A stretch of DNA of 64,000 bases from Plectosphaerella cucumerina (taxonomy: Eukaryota > Ascomycota > Sordariomycetes > Glomerellales > Plectosphaerellaceae). Position 1 is the first letter of the stretch. Each line of letters starts with the position of its first letter. The stretch spans positions 1,240,001 through 1,304,000 of the forward strand of contig JAGPXD010000002.1 of the NCBI GenBank assembly GCA_020746995.1. Direction: 5' to 3'. A program made the position numbers and the translations under genes. Below the pieces are notes generated by a model. The model was not told the origin of the DNA and made no database searches. It saw nothing but the letters and a program-made list of their open reading frames with translations. Below, piece by piece: positions 44,559-55,693 of this stretch.

Positions 44559-45100
44559 CGAGCATCAATATAGGATCTCGGCGGCCGGCTGGACATGACT
44601 TGTGCGGCATGTTCCCGTCGCTTGTCAAACCATGTCGACATGCGGTGAATCCACTTTCAGAGTGCAGTGCCCCGTCGCACTACAGCCGGTCCAGGGCAAG
44701 AAGAGGAAGGGGAAGTGCGAAGCGGCCAATTGGGACGCCAAGGGGAGGCTGGAAAATACCTGCCCCTTGTGTGGGCTCCCCTGCCAGTGCGGCTACCTTA
44801 TCATATTCGGGCCCGGTTCGGGACCGAGCGTGAGTGTGTAGGGTCGTGGTGCTGGATGAACTGTCAAGAGACCCGTCAGCGCGTCATGACTTCAAGTTGG
44901 CTTTGAAATCCATCTGTCTTTACTCCGCTCCGCAAACCAGCTCACCGTTTCCCTCTTCAATCTCCGCTGACCTTGATTATATACCTACATGTAGCCTCTG
45001 ATTGCCCAAATATTGAAGATTACTCAGTCACCTACTACGGCACTACTACCAAAGCCTGCGAACCCTACCTGTATTCAGCATCCACTGTGTCCTACCCGCC
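44559..45100. other. intergenic
   Basis: About 540 bases. A 79-codon frame near 44602-44841 has a CPLCGLPCQC run, but no homology or signal supports it as a gene. Confidence 0.55.
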
Positions 45101-46163
45101 ATGTCCGCAAATCTCGGCCACCTTCCCGCTACGGCAAGCAGCTTCACTGCATTCGTCGGCCGCCAATTCACCACCCCAAAACCTCTCCCCGCCAACCTCG
45201 ATCTCTCCCATCAAGTCGCCGTCATCACCGGCGCAAACGCAGGCCTCGGCTTCGAGTCCGGCCGCCAGCTCCTGCGCGCCAATCTAGCGCACCTCATCCT
45301 CGCCGTACGATCTCGGTCCCGCGGCGATGCCGCAGCCCAGACTTTACGGGCAGAGTTCCCCGGCGCCGAGATCTCGGTCTGGCTGCTTGACATGCTCGAC
45401 TATACTTCTATCAAAGCATTCGCCGAGCGGTGCGCCCACGCGCCGCGCATCGACATGGTGATTCTCAACGCCGGGCTGCAGAAAGTGCCCTACACCACCG
45501 CGCCCGAGACTGGCCATGAAGTCACGATCCAAGTCAATTACCTCTCCACCGCTCTGCTGTCATACCTGCTCATCCCGGTTCTCAAATCTCATAGCCAGAA
45601 ACCACGAGAGGGAAACTCTAGACCAATAGTCCTCTCCGTCGTCGGGTCGGACATGATGTACTCCGTCGAAAAGATCAACACGGACTCGCCCATCATCAGT
45701 GCCTACGACGGCGAGGCAGCATACGAGCCACAGAAGATGTATGCCGAGTCAAAGTTCCTGCTATGCTTCTTCATCGAGCGGCTATCGCGAACGGTAGAGC
45801 CGGGCGAGGTGCTCATCAACATGCCGAATCCTGGCTTGACGGCTGGCACGTCCTTCTTTTCGGCTAGGAGCGCCGTTGTTCGTACGCTCGCACGCGTTGG
45901 TCAGGCAATCCTAGCCAGATCACTCGAGGTCAGCGCGACGATTTACGTTGATGCTGCGACGTCCTGTGGGCCGGAGACACATGGCTCGTTTCTATCAGAA
46001 TGGGCCGTTGCGCCGTAAGCTATCGAAGCCTCCGGGATACCACATGAACAAGTGTACTGACTTTGACAGATTCCCGCCGATGTGGTACACACCCCAGGGG
46101 AAGGAGTTTGGTGAGCGGTTGTGGAATGAGACGTTGGTGGAGCTTGATCTCGCGGGACATTGA
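45101..46163 (+). CDS. short-chain dehydrogenase/reductase
   Basis: An NAD(P)-dependent oxidoreductase with a Rossmann fold, 335 residues. Exons: 45101-46014 and 46070-46163. The cofactor motif TGANAGLG is at about residues 45-52, the NAG motif follows in VILNAGLQ, and the catalytic YAESK contains the Tyr and Lys. The overall form is like the retinol-dehydrogenase/WW-oxidoreductase-like SDRs of fungi. The short second exon supplies the C-terminal tail (PPMWYTPQGKEF). The substrate is unknown; it could work with the neighbouring hydrolase, but position is the only hint. Confidence 0.92.
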
Positions 46164-46759
46164 GGAGAGCCCGATACACAATCTACGTCCGCCTTTGAAA
46201 CCAGCGGTGTGGATTTTCTCTTGTCGGTCGTTGATGCGCCTAGGCAGTGAAGCTGCATTGGTTTCTGTCATGGCACTGTTCCACCTGTCATGTCTTTGGT
46301 GCGCCCATATTCCTCCGGCTAGGGGACCCCGCCTAGGTAGGCAGAGGATCGTTTGGTGATGTTGCTCGACACCGCCATGTCCTCGGCATCGCCGTCTGTA
46401 GAACCTCAGTTGAAGAACATTTGGCGTCCTCAAGATCTCAAACATCTATAAAAAGTAATAGCCATCCAAATGTGGAAGTAGCCTCGTATTGCAGCCACAC
46501 CTCCAGCAGGATGCGGGGTTGACTTTCAAACGGCCGGCCTCCCGCAGCCAGGCCAGCCTATCAAAACCTCAAGGCTCGAAAGTGTAGAATCTCGATGAGC
46601 GCATCCCGCAGGCAGGCAGGCAGTCATCAAGTGGCGTATGCCATAAAATGGACGTTATCCGTGGTCGAAGCTACGCGAGCAACTGCTCTTGTCAAACTCT
46701 CCCAAAACACCACCAACAATACACCGCCGAGCATCATCACTCCTACAACCAGCTTTACG
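46164..46759. other. intergenic upstream of the tetraspanin gene
   Basis: About 600 bases with a short GGCA run near 46608-46622. No gene supported. Confidence 0.6.
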
Positions 46760-47775
46760 ATGTTCATACCCGGGCCCGGTATCATCTACCTCCTCGTAAG
46801 CACCCCTCTATCCCCTTTCCCATTCATACTAACCCTGCAGATCATCCTCATCCTCCTAGCCTTCTCCATGTTCGTCGCCTCCTACCCCTCCGCCGCTGAC
46901 CTACTAACCCCCTCCCAGCGCAATTCACATCTCCAGCACAACCCTCTCTCTCCCCCTCGCCCCTGGCATATCTCTCCTCACCATCCTCCTCCCCCTCTTC
47001 GCCACCGCAAACACCCTCACCTACCCCCGCCTCCTCCACTCCGCCCGCGGCTCCCCATCTCTCCTCCAGCGCATCTACCCGACCGCCTTCCAGTCCCTCC
47101 AGGCCATCCTCACCACCGCCCTCGCCACCTACCTCCTCCAGCAGGCCTTCCCCGGCGACGCCCAGTCCTGCCACCTCGCCACCTCCTGGCAGCGCCTCTT
47201 CGCCGCCAAAGACGGCCCCGCCATCCGCCGCATACAGGACGCCCTCGAGTGCTGCGGCCTCAACAGCGTCCGCGACCGGGCTTGGCCGTTCCCCGAGGGA
47301 CGAAGCGGTAATGCCGGCCGCTGCGTCGAGCGTTTCGATCGTCATGTCGCGTGCGCCGGGCCTTGGGGGCATGAGGCGGCGCGGAATGCCGGGATGGAAC
47401 TTGGGATCGTCCTTGCCGTGGCCGTCCTGCAGGTGTGTACCCAGCTCGCCTTGACGAAGCTTTCGGCTAACCTGATGACAGATCGCATCGCTGCTCATCG
47501 CTCGCCCGGCGAAGCAATGGCGCCGGTCGTGGTGGGCACAGGGCTGGCGTGCGTCGTTCCCTGAAAGCGAGCGTGTGATCCTGATCGAAGACGATGAGCG
47601 TGTGCGGCCGCTTCTCGAAGCCGCCCCCGATGTGCAGGAGGAGGCGGAGGAGGCGGTCGGCTACAGCGACCTCTCGCCTCCGAGGGTCACTCCGGCCAAT
47701 TACGGTACCGGGAACGACGACGGCCCGAGAGTCGTGCCTTCGGGATTGGATCGGAATGCATGGACTGCCGAGTAG
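46760..47775 (+). CDS. tetraspanin-like protein (fungal Tsp3 type)
   Basis: A four-helix membrane protein of 290 residues. Exons: 46760-46795, 46841-46869, 46919-47432, 47482-47775. Helix 1 begins right at the N-terminus (PGPGIIYLL, continued over two short exons), and helices 2 and 3 follow (LTILLPLFATANTL, then the AILTTALATYLL region). The large outer loop contains the CCG motif in DALECCGLNS and further Cys residues, which marks tetraspanins. Helix 4 is ELGIVLAVAVLQ-IASLLI. The cytoplasmic tail of about 85 residues is acidic. Fungal tetraspanins include Pls1, needed for penetration by some plant pathogens; Tsp3 types are less studied. The frame across exons 2-3 is intact only with the 49-base intron starting gttcgt. 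Confidence 0.85.
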
Positions 47776-47960
47776 TACCTGTGAGGGAAGCAGCATACAT
47801 CAGAAGTTATGTCGGACAGGCAGTTGTAAGGATCATCTCAGGGCAGGACGGAGAAAATGTTGGGACGACACCACCTCTCGGTTGTATTCAATTCAGGCAT
47901 GGCAATGCTTTGTTCATGAGACAATCGTGTATCATTATTCCTATCTGCTCAATGCAACCC

Positions 47961-49988
47961 CTACAGGAGAGCCTCGCACTCGTCCGAAGGCTCGGCGGTC
48001 GCAGACGAGGTCGCAACGGCGGTCGTCGTGGGCGCAGAGGTGGGCGTGGGCAGGCACTCGCAGGCGGAGCTCACGCGAGAGATGATGTTGGTCGGGCACG
48101 CCTTCTGGGCGTACTCAGGGACGACAGAAACCTGAGCCTCCCAGCCGTTGGTGAAGTCGGCGCAGAACTCCTGGCTCTCCTCGAGACGACCCTCGATCGA
48201 GCTGGCACGCATGGCACGCAGGCAGTTGTCAGCGTTGCAGGGGTTAGGCTTGCAGCGCTCGCGACCAGTCTGCTTGACCAGGTAACCGCCACGCTCGATG
48301 GTGTTGATGAAGATGAAGCCAGAGGGGAACATGGCGTACGATGACCACGAGCCGACGAACGCGATGGTGCCGCCGCCGGGGAGAGCATCGTCCTCGGGGT
48401 AGATATCGAAGAAAGCAGTCTCGCAGACACCACCGCCGGTAGGGTCCTCGGGAACGGAGGAGATGTCGTAGACGCGGAGACCGGCACCATAGTTGGACTG
48501 GAAGATCTGGTCGCCGACGACGTATTGATTGTGGTCAATACCCTTGTTGGCGGCCTTGTAAATGCCGGTCTGCTTAGGGTTCTCGAGGCTGCGGATGTCC
48601 CAGATGTAGGTGACGGGGTAGCCATCGGCGGCGGGGCCCGAAAGGTCGTTCTCATCGTACTCGTCGTCGAGGAAGAGCCACTCCTGCCACTGAAGATCGT
48701 TGACCCAGCCCTGGTGGGTGTACTCGGCGCCTTCGTACGAGGTGCGGGAGATGATCTTGGGGGCCTTCTTGTCGGTCACGTTGTAGCTGTAGGGTGTCAG
48801 GGGAGGTCCGTGTGATGTCTGAGGGGCAGGGGCAAACTCACATGGTGAGAGTGTCCTCGTTGTAGCCGTAGCAGATGTCGGTACCGAAGTACTTCTCATC
48901 GGGGCCGCTATCCTGTGTGTTAGTCGCGAGCTTCATGGAAGGTTTGGTTGTGCTTCATACCGGTAGATGACACATTGGGCCTGTAGACGGTCAGTCATGC
49001 TCATGAAGTGGGGGAAACGAGACACTCACGTCGTGGACGTAGCCATCCTGGCCATCGCAGCCCAGGTAGACGGGGTCCGAAGGGTCCTCGAGGCTGAAGA
49101 AGTACAGACCGCCGTTGCAGCCGACGTCGCGGGGACGGACACCGACAGCCACTCCGTATCCGGCCTCCTCGTTGACGACGACGTTGTGGGACGAGCCGAT
49201 GGGGAGGGGGTCGATGAAGTGACCGGTAAGATCCTTTTCGTTGGTGAACTGGTAAGGGGCATCGGCGGGGTCAATGTCGAGCAGCTTCTTCATGTCGAAG
49301 ATCTGGACGCCGTTGCCCTCGAGCTCGGAGCCGATGAGCATGTAGTGCTTGTACGAGCGGATCTCGGTCCAGTAGGCGCGGTCAGCGATCTTACCGAACT
49401 TGGGACTGCGAGGATGGTCAGTATGAGCGGCACCGTTGGAGAGGAGGGTTGCGAAAGCGTACAGGTATCCCAGGTTCAGCATGCGTCCCTCGGGGAGAAT
49501 CTCGATGAAGGCGACGCCATCGAACATGCCGGTGGTGACGAACTCGCGACCAGACTCGGGGTCGGTCCAACCCCAAGAGGAAGAACCAGACTTGCCACGG
49601 TAATCGGTGTTGGGCGAGCCCAGGGTGGCGTGGTTGATGAAGTCGTACAGGTCAATGTTCTTGCACCTGAACTTGTGGAGCGGGTCGCCGGGAATGGCAT
49701 CGGCGTATCCGTTGACACACTTGGTGTACTCGAGCCTGGGCCACTTGGTGGAGTTGAGAAGACCGGCAGCCTCCTCGGCCTGCCAGAAGTCCTGGGGTGG
49801 TGTCAGGAAACGAACGAGGTCGCATTGAGATTTGTAGGTAAACATACCATCTTCTTCTTGACGATGCTCTCGTGGACGAGGCCCGAGTCGTAGAGCTTGG
49901 CGGCCCTGTCCTCGTCAACGGCCATCTCCTTGGCCAGGACGACCGAGGCGGCCGAGATGACGGCGGCGCCAGTGGTAGCGAAACGCAT
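47961..49988 (-). CDS. secreted protein of the choice-of-anchor-B type
   Basis: A long extracellular protein of 604 residues with a cleavable signal peptide (MRFATTGAAVISAASVVLAKE). Exons on the minus strand: 49988-49848, 49791-49030, 48980-48961, 48907-48842, 48786-47961. The body is made of beta-propeller-like repeats (for example IFDMKKLLDIDP, YFFSLEDPSDPVYLG, IYNVTDKKAPKIISR, YIWDIRSLENPKQTG), as in the choice-of-anchor-B family. The third exon is only 20 bases. The C-terminus has a Cys-rich part (CKPNPCNADNCLRAM) and a Thr/Ala/Pro-rich tail. Its role is unknown; the family is found in bacteria and fungi as secreted or surface proteins. Confidence 0.88.
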
Positions 49989-51233
49989 GGCGGCGGTTCG
50001 TGGAAGGTTGTGTGTGGGTGCTTGACGAAGGGCTCGACGGCGATCGAGGCTCACACAGGTTATCCGAGAGATTGGCCCTGAAGGTGCGGATGTCCCAAGC
50101 AGAGATGCGGGCGACGGTGGGCGGGCGAGGAAGTATTTATGCCGGCGAGTGATCGGCGGGGCCTCACGCAGGAGGCCATGTTGGGCCTTGGGTAGGGCCG
50201 GTCATACTGCGCGTGTGTGATCCCGGCCGGCGGGGAGCTCATGGAGGAAGCTGGACCTTGATGGTGGCCTTGGTGGACGCGATGGATCAGGGTGCCCCGA
50301 CGGCTTCCTAGAAAGGCAGGAAACAAGTCGCTTGGCAGGCCCATGAGTGCGGAGACGGTTGTCGGCGGAGACGCATGGCGGGCAACCGGGCAACTGGGGG
50401 TGACGCTCCTCGGAGAGGACGACGACATGGGCGGACGAGGAGGTGGTGCGGCATGGTGGCGAGACGAGCAGCAGCCAGCCGCCTGCAAGCGAAGATAAGC
50501 TCGGCCTTGGTCCTCCGGTTGGACGCGGCGAGACAGACCTGGTAGAGGCTGGTGGCCAAGTCTGTAGGCCAGGTTCTTGGTGGATTGGAAGTCAACGTGG
50601 AAGCGGAGGAGAAGAATCGACCCCCGGACACGGCATCTGCCCCAGTGCCGATGAGGAAGGAGGAAAGAGCTTCGGCCGGTGCGGGGGCGCCGCCGAGGAT
50701 GGTCGTGCCTGCCACCGCGCCATTGACTCCGCTGACGACCGATTATCGTTGACAGAAAGACCCTGGGATTGGCCGCCTGCGACGAGGTACCCGCAACCCT
50801 GTTCGGTGGGGCGCGTCTTTTGGGGAGGTGCTTTCGGGGAACGATATCGAGTCCTTGGCGACGAGCCTTGTAGCCGAGGAGTCTGGGGTGACGGGAGGGG
50901 GAGAAAAAAAGTAGCTTCCAATTGCATGCCGTCATCGTGAGACTGAGTGTATTCCATAGAGATGGTGTGACTGGAAGTCGAGTTCGGTTCGTGAGCATAT
51001 CCCGTTGCGCCTTCCTCAAGTTTAGGCGCTCCTTCTCTGGAGCTCCTCCCCTGACGCCCTAAAGCCTCTCCCGTAACTGGCGCGGAAAAAAGGAATTGGC
51101 CAATCATGTCGTCCAGTGGCGGCCGGCACCTCAGATAAGGTCAAGCCTCTCAGCGCAGCAAATCCATGTCAATTTTTCTCCCGAACGTCTCCAGAGTCCT
51201 GGTGATCCTGTCGCTAATTCATCCCCTCCCGGC
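49989..51233. other. intergenic, 1.2 kb
   Basis: Promoter region of the anchor-B protein on the left and 3' flank of the DUF3433 gene on the right. No further gene or repeat supported. Confidence 0.6.
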
Positions 51234-54200
51234 TTACGACCACTGCCCTCCAGGCCCAGGGGCGCCGCGGAAATCAAGCAGCTCGACAGTCACGCGATGG
51301 CCAAACGGCGTCCGCACCGCGCCAAAGGTCCACCTCGCCTCGAGCATTTCCAGGCGCCTCTTCCTCTCGCGCCCGTCGAGTGAGGAAACCCCATCCATCA
51401 CATCCACCGCGCTGCTCTGAGCCACATACCACATCTGCCCTGCGATGCTGCGTGGATCCACCGGCATCTCCGGCCAGTGCACGAAAAAGAACGCGCCCAA
51501 GACAACGACCATCAGGGCCAGGAGGCCGGCGCTCAGCTTTGAGCAGATGGAGTGCACCACCTCCATCTGCGTCAGGTTGTATGGCACATTGGCGAACAGA
51601 ATCGGCAAGAAGTGCGCGAGAACCGTCATGAAGGCCGCCAGACCCAGCAGCCAGTCGCGATTTCGTATGCCCGCCCAGACGCCCGTGACGGCATAGGTTG
51701 GCCGCCCCGCGAGGGCGGAGCGGGAGCCCGGCTGGGGCTTGTCGGCCATCAGGCGGTACGGCGCGACCACGGCGATGCTGTCGAAGATGCAATCCCAGCC
51801 GATCATGGCGGCCACGCCGAGCCCCGAGGTGATGAAGCGCGCCCCGTACCGGTTGCCGCCCTCCATGAACCACCTCACCTTCTCCGGCACCAGCGTCCTC
51901 CTGCCGTGGTAGAAGAGCACCACTCCCAGCAGCGCCAGGAGATAGATGAGCAATAGGAGCCGCCACCACACCGTCAGGACGGCAAACGTTCGCGGCGGTC
52001 GGCGGACCTTTGCTGAGGAGCGGCCGTCCTGGGGCCCGACTCCCCACGATGCGTCGGGGTGCCCGGCCTGCGGCATCATGACGACGCCGCCCTCGTCCCG
52101 TCGGTCGCCTTGCAGGACAAGACCGTACTCTTCCCTGCCGTCCGCGTTACGGAACCAGCCAAGGGCGTAATACCTCTCGGCCACATCGGCCTTGACGGCT
52201 CGGAAGTCGGGATGGCACACGGACTGTGCCACCTCGTGGTTGCGCGCGAGAGCCGCTGCACCCGCGACGCACCAGGGATCGGCGAAGACGCCCGTCCTCC
52301 AGTGCCGACTGACCACGATTAGAACCACGAGCAGTGCTAGAGCAGTGACGACGAGAAGACCGGCCAGGATGTAGGACCACATTCTCGAGACTCCAAGTTG
52401 GAGAGCACAACCCTGGATGGCGCTCAGCGAGCAGCGGCCGTGGACCTTGATCCCGATGGCCTCGGACGCGACGGACGGTATCGCGATGGAAAGATAGTAT
52501 GCTGTGGTGGCAAGGAAGGGCACCCACTGGCCTTGCCTCGCCAGACGGAGGGGCCGCCAGAGGCCTCCCCACCCCTCAAAGTCCAGGGTGAGCGAGTCGC
52601 GGCCTTTGGCGCCCTTGGGCCGGGCGAGCGAGGCAAAAGGCTGGTACTGCTGTGCGGCCATGTCCACGGCGCGGATAGCCAGCACGAGCACCACGGCCAC
52701 GAGTACGGGGACGAACTTGCCGACATAGTACCCTGTCGTCGTGAGGGTATACGTCGTCGCCGAGACGATGACCAGGTCTTGCAGGACCGTGGGTGTCGAG
52801 ACGTCCGTGAGAATGACGCGGCTTGCAGGGACCGTGATGACCCTGGTCACGGGTGGGAACGTCTCCGTGACGGCCGTCGGTAACCCGTCAGGGCCGTAGG
52901 TCGTCCGGACGATGGGAGCCGGCGTCTCGATTATGGTGCTCAGGAAGGCGGGGACGTCGCTCGTCAGGGTGCGTGTCGTCGGTCCCATGATCTGCTTGCC
53001 CTGCACGGGGTCGACGGTGAAGGTTGACAAGATGGTTGTCTTGCCCGTGACCGCGTAGGTGATGGAGGGCCCGGTGGTGGTGATCTCGATTGGAACCGTC
53101 TTTACCGAGCCTGAGCGATATGTTGTCGTGAAGGTCGTTGTTGCGGCTGGCTGGAAGTAGGCAGCCCCGTCTTCGTCGTCTTCGGTGGCTCTCAGCATGG
53201 TGTAGGTTGTGATGAACGTCGTTGTGATCTTCGGTGGATCCGGGATGGTGGCCTCGCCCTTGTCGTAGAAGACTTGCGGCATGTTGTTAGGCGAGGAATC
53301 GTCGTCGCCGGGAGTGATTGTTGTCGCGGGACGGGTCGAAGTGACAGTCTCGGTTTCGTCCTTGGTCACAGTGGTCGTCGTAAATGTCGTGATCACTGTT
53401 GTCTCGCCTGGCTTTGTCAACCAAGAGACCACCTCGACCTCCACCCAAGCGCTGGTGATAATCCCTCGAACCGCGGTAGTAGCGTCGCTGTTTGTGCTCG
53501 TGGGAGTGGGGGACTCGGGGCCGGGTGATGGCTTGGGTGTTGGATGCTTCTCGGCATCGTCCACGCTGGTAGGACCTCGGCCTGGGGTCGTGTTCTCCGC
53601 GTCGACTATTTGTTCCCGCTCGGTCGTTCCTGGGGCCGGCGGCTTGTCACTTTTCTCGTTTGTTGCTGCTGGTGGCTCTTGCTGTGTCTTGTCAGGGGAT
53701 CTGCTCGTCACAGGGGTGTTCGGCGGCTGCTTGTCAGTATTGCCGTTGTTGTTACCGTTGGTTTTGCTACCAGGGCTATCCTTGTTGCTGGTGGGCTGGG
53801 GCTCCTTCGGCTCTGAGTTCACGGGCTGGCTAACCACAGGAGGCGCGGGCTTGGTACTGGGAGGCGGATTGGGGGCAGGGGAGTTAGGGGCAGGGCTCTC
53901 ATTGCCTGGCGTCTGCTTCCCGTCCACGATCGTACTCTGGGGAGGCGGATCTGCCTGCGTCGGCTCGGCGGGTGCGTTCTGAGAAGGTGGAGCTGGTTGA
54001 GAGCTTTGAGGAGGCGGATCTGCCTGTGTCGGCCTCGCGGGTGTGTTCTGAGGAGGCGGATCTTGCTGTGTACTTTGAGGAATTGGATCCGGCCGTGTCG
54101 GCTCGGCAGGCTCCGTATTCGCCGGTGGTGGTTGAGTCTGCACCGGCGCCTCGAAGCTGCTTTGCGGCCCCCCAACGGCCGGTGTGTCCTGAGACGGGGG

Positions 54201-54731
54201 GCTGTCGACAGTTGTAGGTTGTGCATCGACTGGTGGAGGTGCCTGCGAGGCTTCTTGCCGTCCCCAGAGCCTCATGCCATCACGGTAGCTATCCCAAGCC
54301 TCGTCATGGATCAGCTTGTTGTTGCGGGCTTCGATTCCCCGTCCTCGGATTACGGCCGTGTTGTCCGAGTTGCGCATGGCCTGTTCGGCGTAGAGGACGA
54401 GACCTGCAAGGGCGAGACATGTGGCGAGCAGAACCAGAATGTACCACCACCGTAGGGCCATGGGACGGTAGTCTGGCTTGGGGCGGCCTTTGGCGTTGAG
54501 GATGGAGGCTCGGCGGGCATCTTCGACGATCTCGGCCTGTGCCAGGGGCTTTTTTGTCGCCTGGCCAAAGTACGCCTGGCCGTGGTAGTTCTGGTCGGGA
54601 TAGTACTGCTCCGAGTAGCCCTGCTCCGGGTAGCTCTGATGGGGATAGTTCTGGTCCGGGTAGTTCTGGTATTGATGATTTGGTTGCTGCTGCTGCCACA
54701 CAGGCTGGATGTCCTGTTGAGATTGGTCCAT
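51234..54731 (-). CDS. DUF3433-type multi-pass membrane protein
   Basis: A single exon codes 1165 residues. The N-terminus has degenerate five-to-six-residue repeats rich in Gln, Tyr, Asn and Pro (residues 20-55), then a first membrane segment at about 94-114 (WWYILVLLATCLALAGLVLY). A long Pro/Thr/Ser-rich, disordered-looking region fills about 155-430. The second half has repeated V(T)TTFTTT-type segments and then several membrane helices with WYILVLL- and FMEGGNRYGARF-like blocks typical of DUF3433 proteins. These proteins are fungal-specific, probably in the plasma membrane or wall region. The function is unknown. The single exon is unusual for this length here, but no frameshift is seen. 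Confidence 0.88.
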   Translation of the reverse strand: MDQSQQDIQPVWQQQQPNHQYQNYPDQNYPHQSYPEQGYSEQYYPDQNYHGQAYFGQATKKPLAQAEIVEDARRASILNAKGRPKPDYRPMALRWWYILVLLATCLALAGLVLYAEQAMRNSDNTAVIRGRGIEARNNKLIHDEAWDSYRDGMRLWGRQEASQAPPPVDAQPTTVDSPPSQDTPAVGGPQSSFEAPVQTQPPPANTEPAEPTRPDPIPQSTQQDPPPQNTPARPTQADPPPQSSQPAPPSQNAPAEPTQADPPPQSTIVDGKQTPGNESPAPNSPAPNPPPSTKPAPPVVSQPVNSEPKEPQPTSNKDSPGSKTNGNNNGNTDKQPPNTPVTSRSPDKTQQEPPAATNEKSDKPPAPGTTEREQIVDAENTTPGRGPTSVDDAEKHPTPKPSPGPESPTPTSTNSDATTAVRGIITSAWVEVEVVSWLTKPGETTVITTFTTTTVTKDETETVTSTRPATTITPGDDDSSPNNMPQVFYDKGEATIPDPPKITTTFITTYTMLRATEDDEDGAAYFQPAATTTFTTTYRSGSVKTVPIEITTTGPSITYAVTGKTTILSTFTVDPVQGKQIMGPTTRTLTSDVPAFLSTIIETPAPIVRTTYGPDGLPTAVTETFPPVTRVITVPASRVILTDVSTPTVLQDLVIVSATTYTLTTTGYYVGKFVPVLVAVVLVLAIRAVDMAAQQYQPFASLARPKGAKGRDSLTLDFEGWGGLWRPLRLARQGQWVPFLATTAYYLSIAIPSVASEAIGIKVHGRCSLSAIQGCALQLGVSRMWSYILAGLLVVTALALLVVLIVVSRHWRTGVFADPWCVAGAAALARNHEVAQSVCHPDFRAVKADVAERYYALGWFRNADGREEYGLVLQGDRRDEGGVVMMPQAGHPDASWGVGPQDGRSSAKVRRPPRTFAVLTVWWRLLLLIYLLALLGVVLFYHGRRTLVPEKVRWFMEGGNRYGARFITSGLGVAAMIGWDCIFDSIAVVAPYRLMADKPQPGSRSALAGRPTYAVTGVWAGIRNRDWLLGLAAFMTVLAHFLPILFANVPYNLTQMEVVHSICSKLSAGLLALMVVVLGAFFFVHWPEMPVDPRSIAGQMWYVAQSSAVDVMDGVSSLDGRERKRRLEMLEARWTFGAVRTPFGHRVTVELLDFRGAPGPGGQWS

Positions 54732-55693
54732 CGTTGGTGACGGAACGGATCACTGAGGCATACACATCATCATCAAACTGGGCCAGTGGAGAAGGGCGGG
54801 AACTTGAAGGTTCGACGAGAAGACTCCTTTATGTGAGTCCTTTACTAGATCTCCTTGCAGTCCGCTCTGCCAGAACCATCCTCTTCGCTCCTAATCGGGA
54901 ACACTCGCTGGCTGTAGGGCTGATGCCAAGGTGAGCCTGGCCCTATTTCTGTGCCATCAGCTGCCGAGTCGAGTCGAGCCAACCTGCGTTTGTGTTAGGT
55001 AGCTTTAAAGATCAAAGAGATGCGCCTCGTGGGCCTGCAAGCAGCAACTTACCAGAAGGCGATGTGTCAATGGGTTAGTCGCTGGCAAAGGCGGCGCGTC
55101 CAGGCCATTGAGAACTTCAGATGTAGTGCGGCTGAGTGCCGTTCGCGGCTGGGGATGGCACCGCCACGCCGAACCACCACGCCACTCACTGCCTAACAGT
55201 TATTTGAGACAACGTATGAGTATGACTTAAACACTAGCAAATTCGGCGACTGAGCTCCTTGTGCCGCGGTCAGTATCGCAAGACAGTCAAATTGATTTAG
55301 AGGCTCCGTCTATCACGGGAGTTCAACGTGGCGGCCAACTTAAAGGCATGAATTGGTCCGTTCAATTTGATACCCTCTCCGTGGTAGTCCAGGAGCAGAT
55401 GCAGGCCGTATCGGGCGAGGACTCTATTCAGCAGCTCTGTTCGACATGGGCTCCTGTTCGTCATCAGGTTCCTGTTCATCATCAGGTTCCTGTTCATCAT
55501 CAGGTTCCTGTTCATCATCAGGTTCCTGTTCATCATCAGGTTCCTGGGTCCAGTGCCGTGGCACCAGTTCATTGGGAGCATGGGTTGGTACTTGGTCACT
55601 GAGCGGGAGATGTTATTTGTGTATCATGGTCAGTCGGCGAGCCAGTAGAGCACTTTGCATTCAACCAGTGGGTGAAGACTTCACCCGTTAGAT
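54732..55693. other. intergenic with a minisatellite
   Basis: About 960 bases between the DUF3433 promoter side and the 3' end of the GT8 gene. It includes the 18-base array at 55454. Frames through the array would read Ser-Cys or Asn-Leu-Met-Met runs and are not taken as genes. Confidence 0.6.
55454..55543 (+). repeat. 18-base minisatellite, 5 copies
   Basis: Five head-to-tail copies of ctgttcatcatcaggttc; only the first copy differs, by one base. The unit length is a multiple of three, so all frames stay open across it. Confidence 0.95.

Noticed and set aside
44602..44841. A 79-codon frame with a CPLCGLPCQC run
   Set aside because: Only a chance Cys cluster; no signal peptide, no conserved spacing, overlapping open frames.
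43710..46163. A polyketide-type cluster around the LovG-like hydrolase and SDR
   Set aside because: No synthase or other core enzyme is present in the window; the family also contains general esterases.
55297..55602. Plus and minus frames through the 18-base minisatellite
   Set aside because: The repeat unit is a multiple of three, so frames stay open by arithmetic; flanks show no motif.
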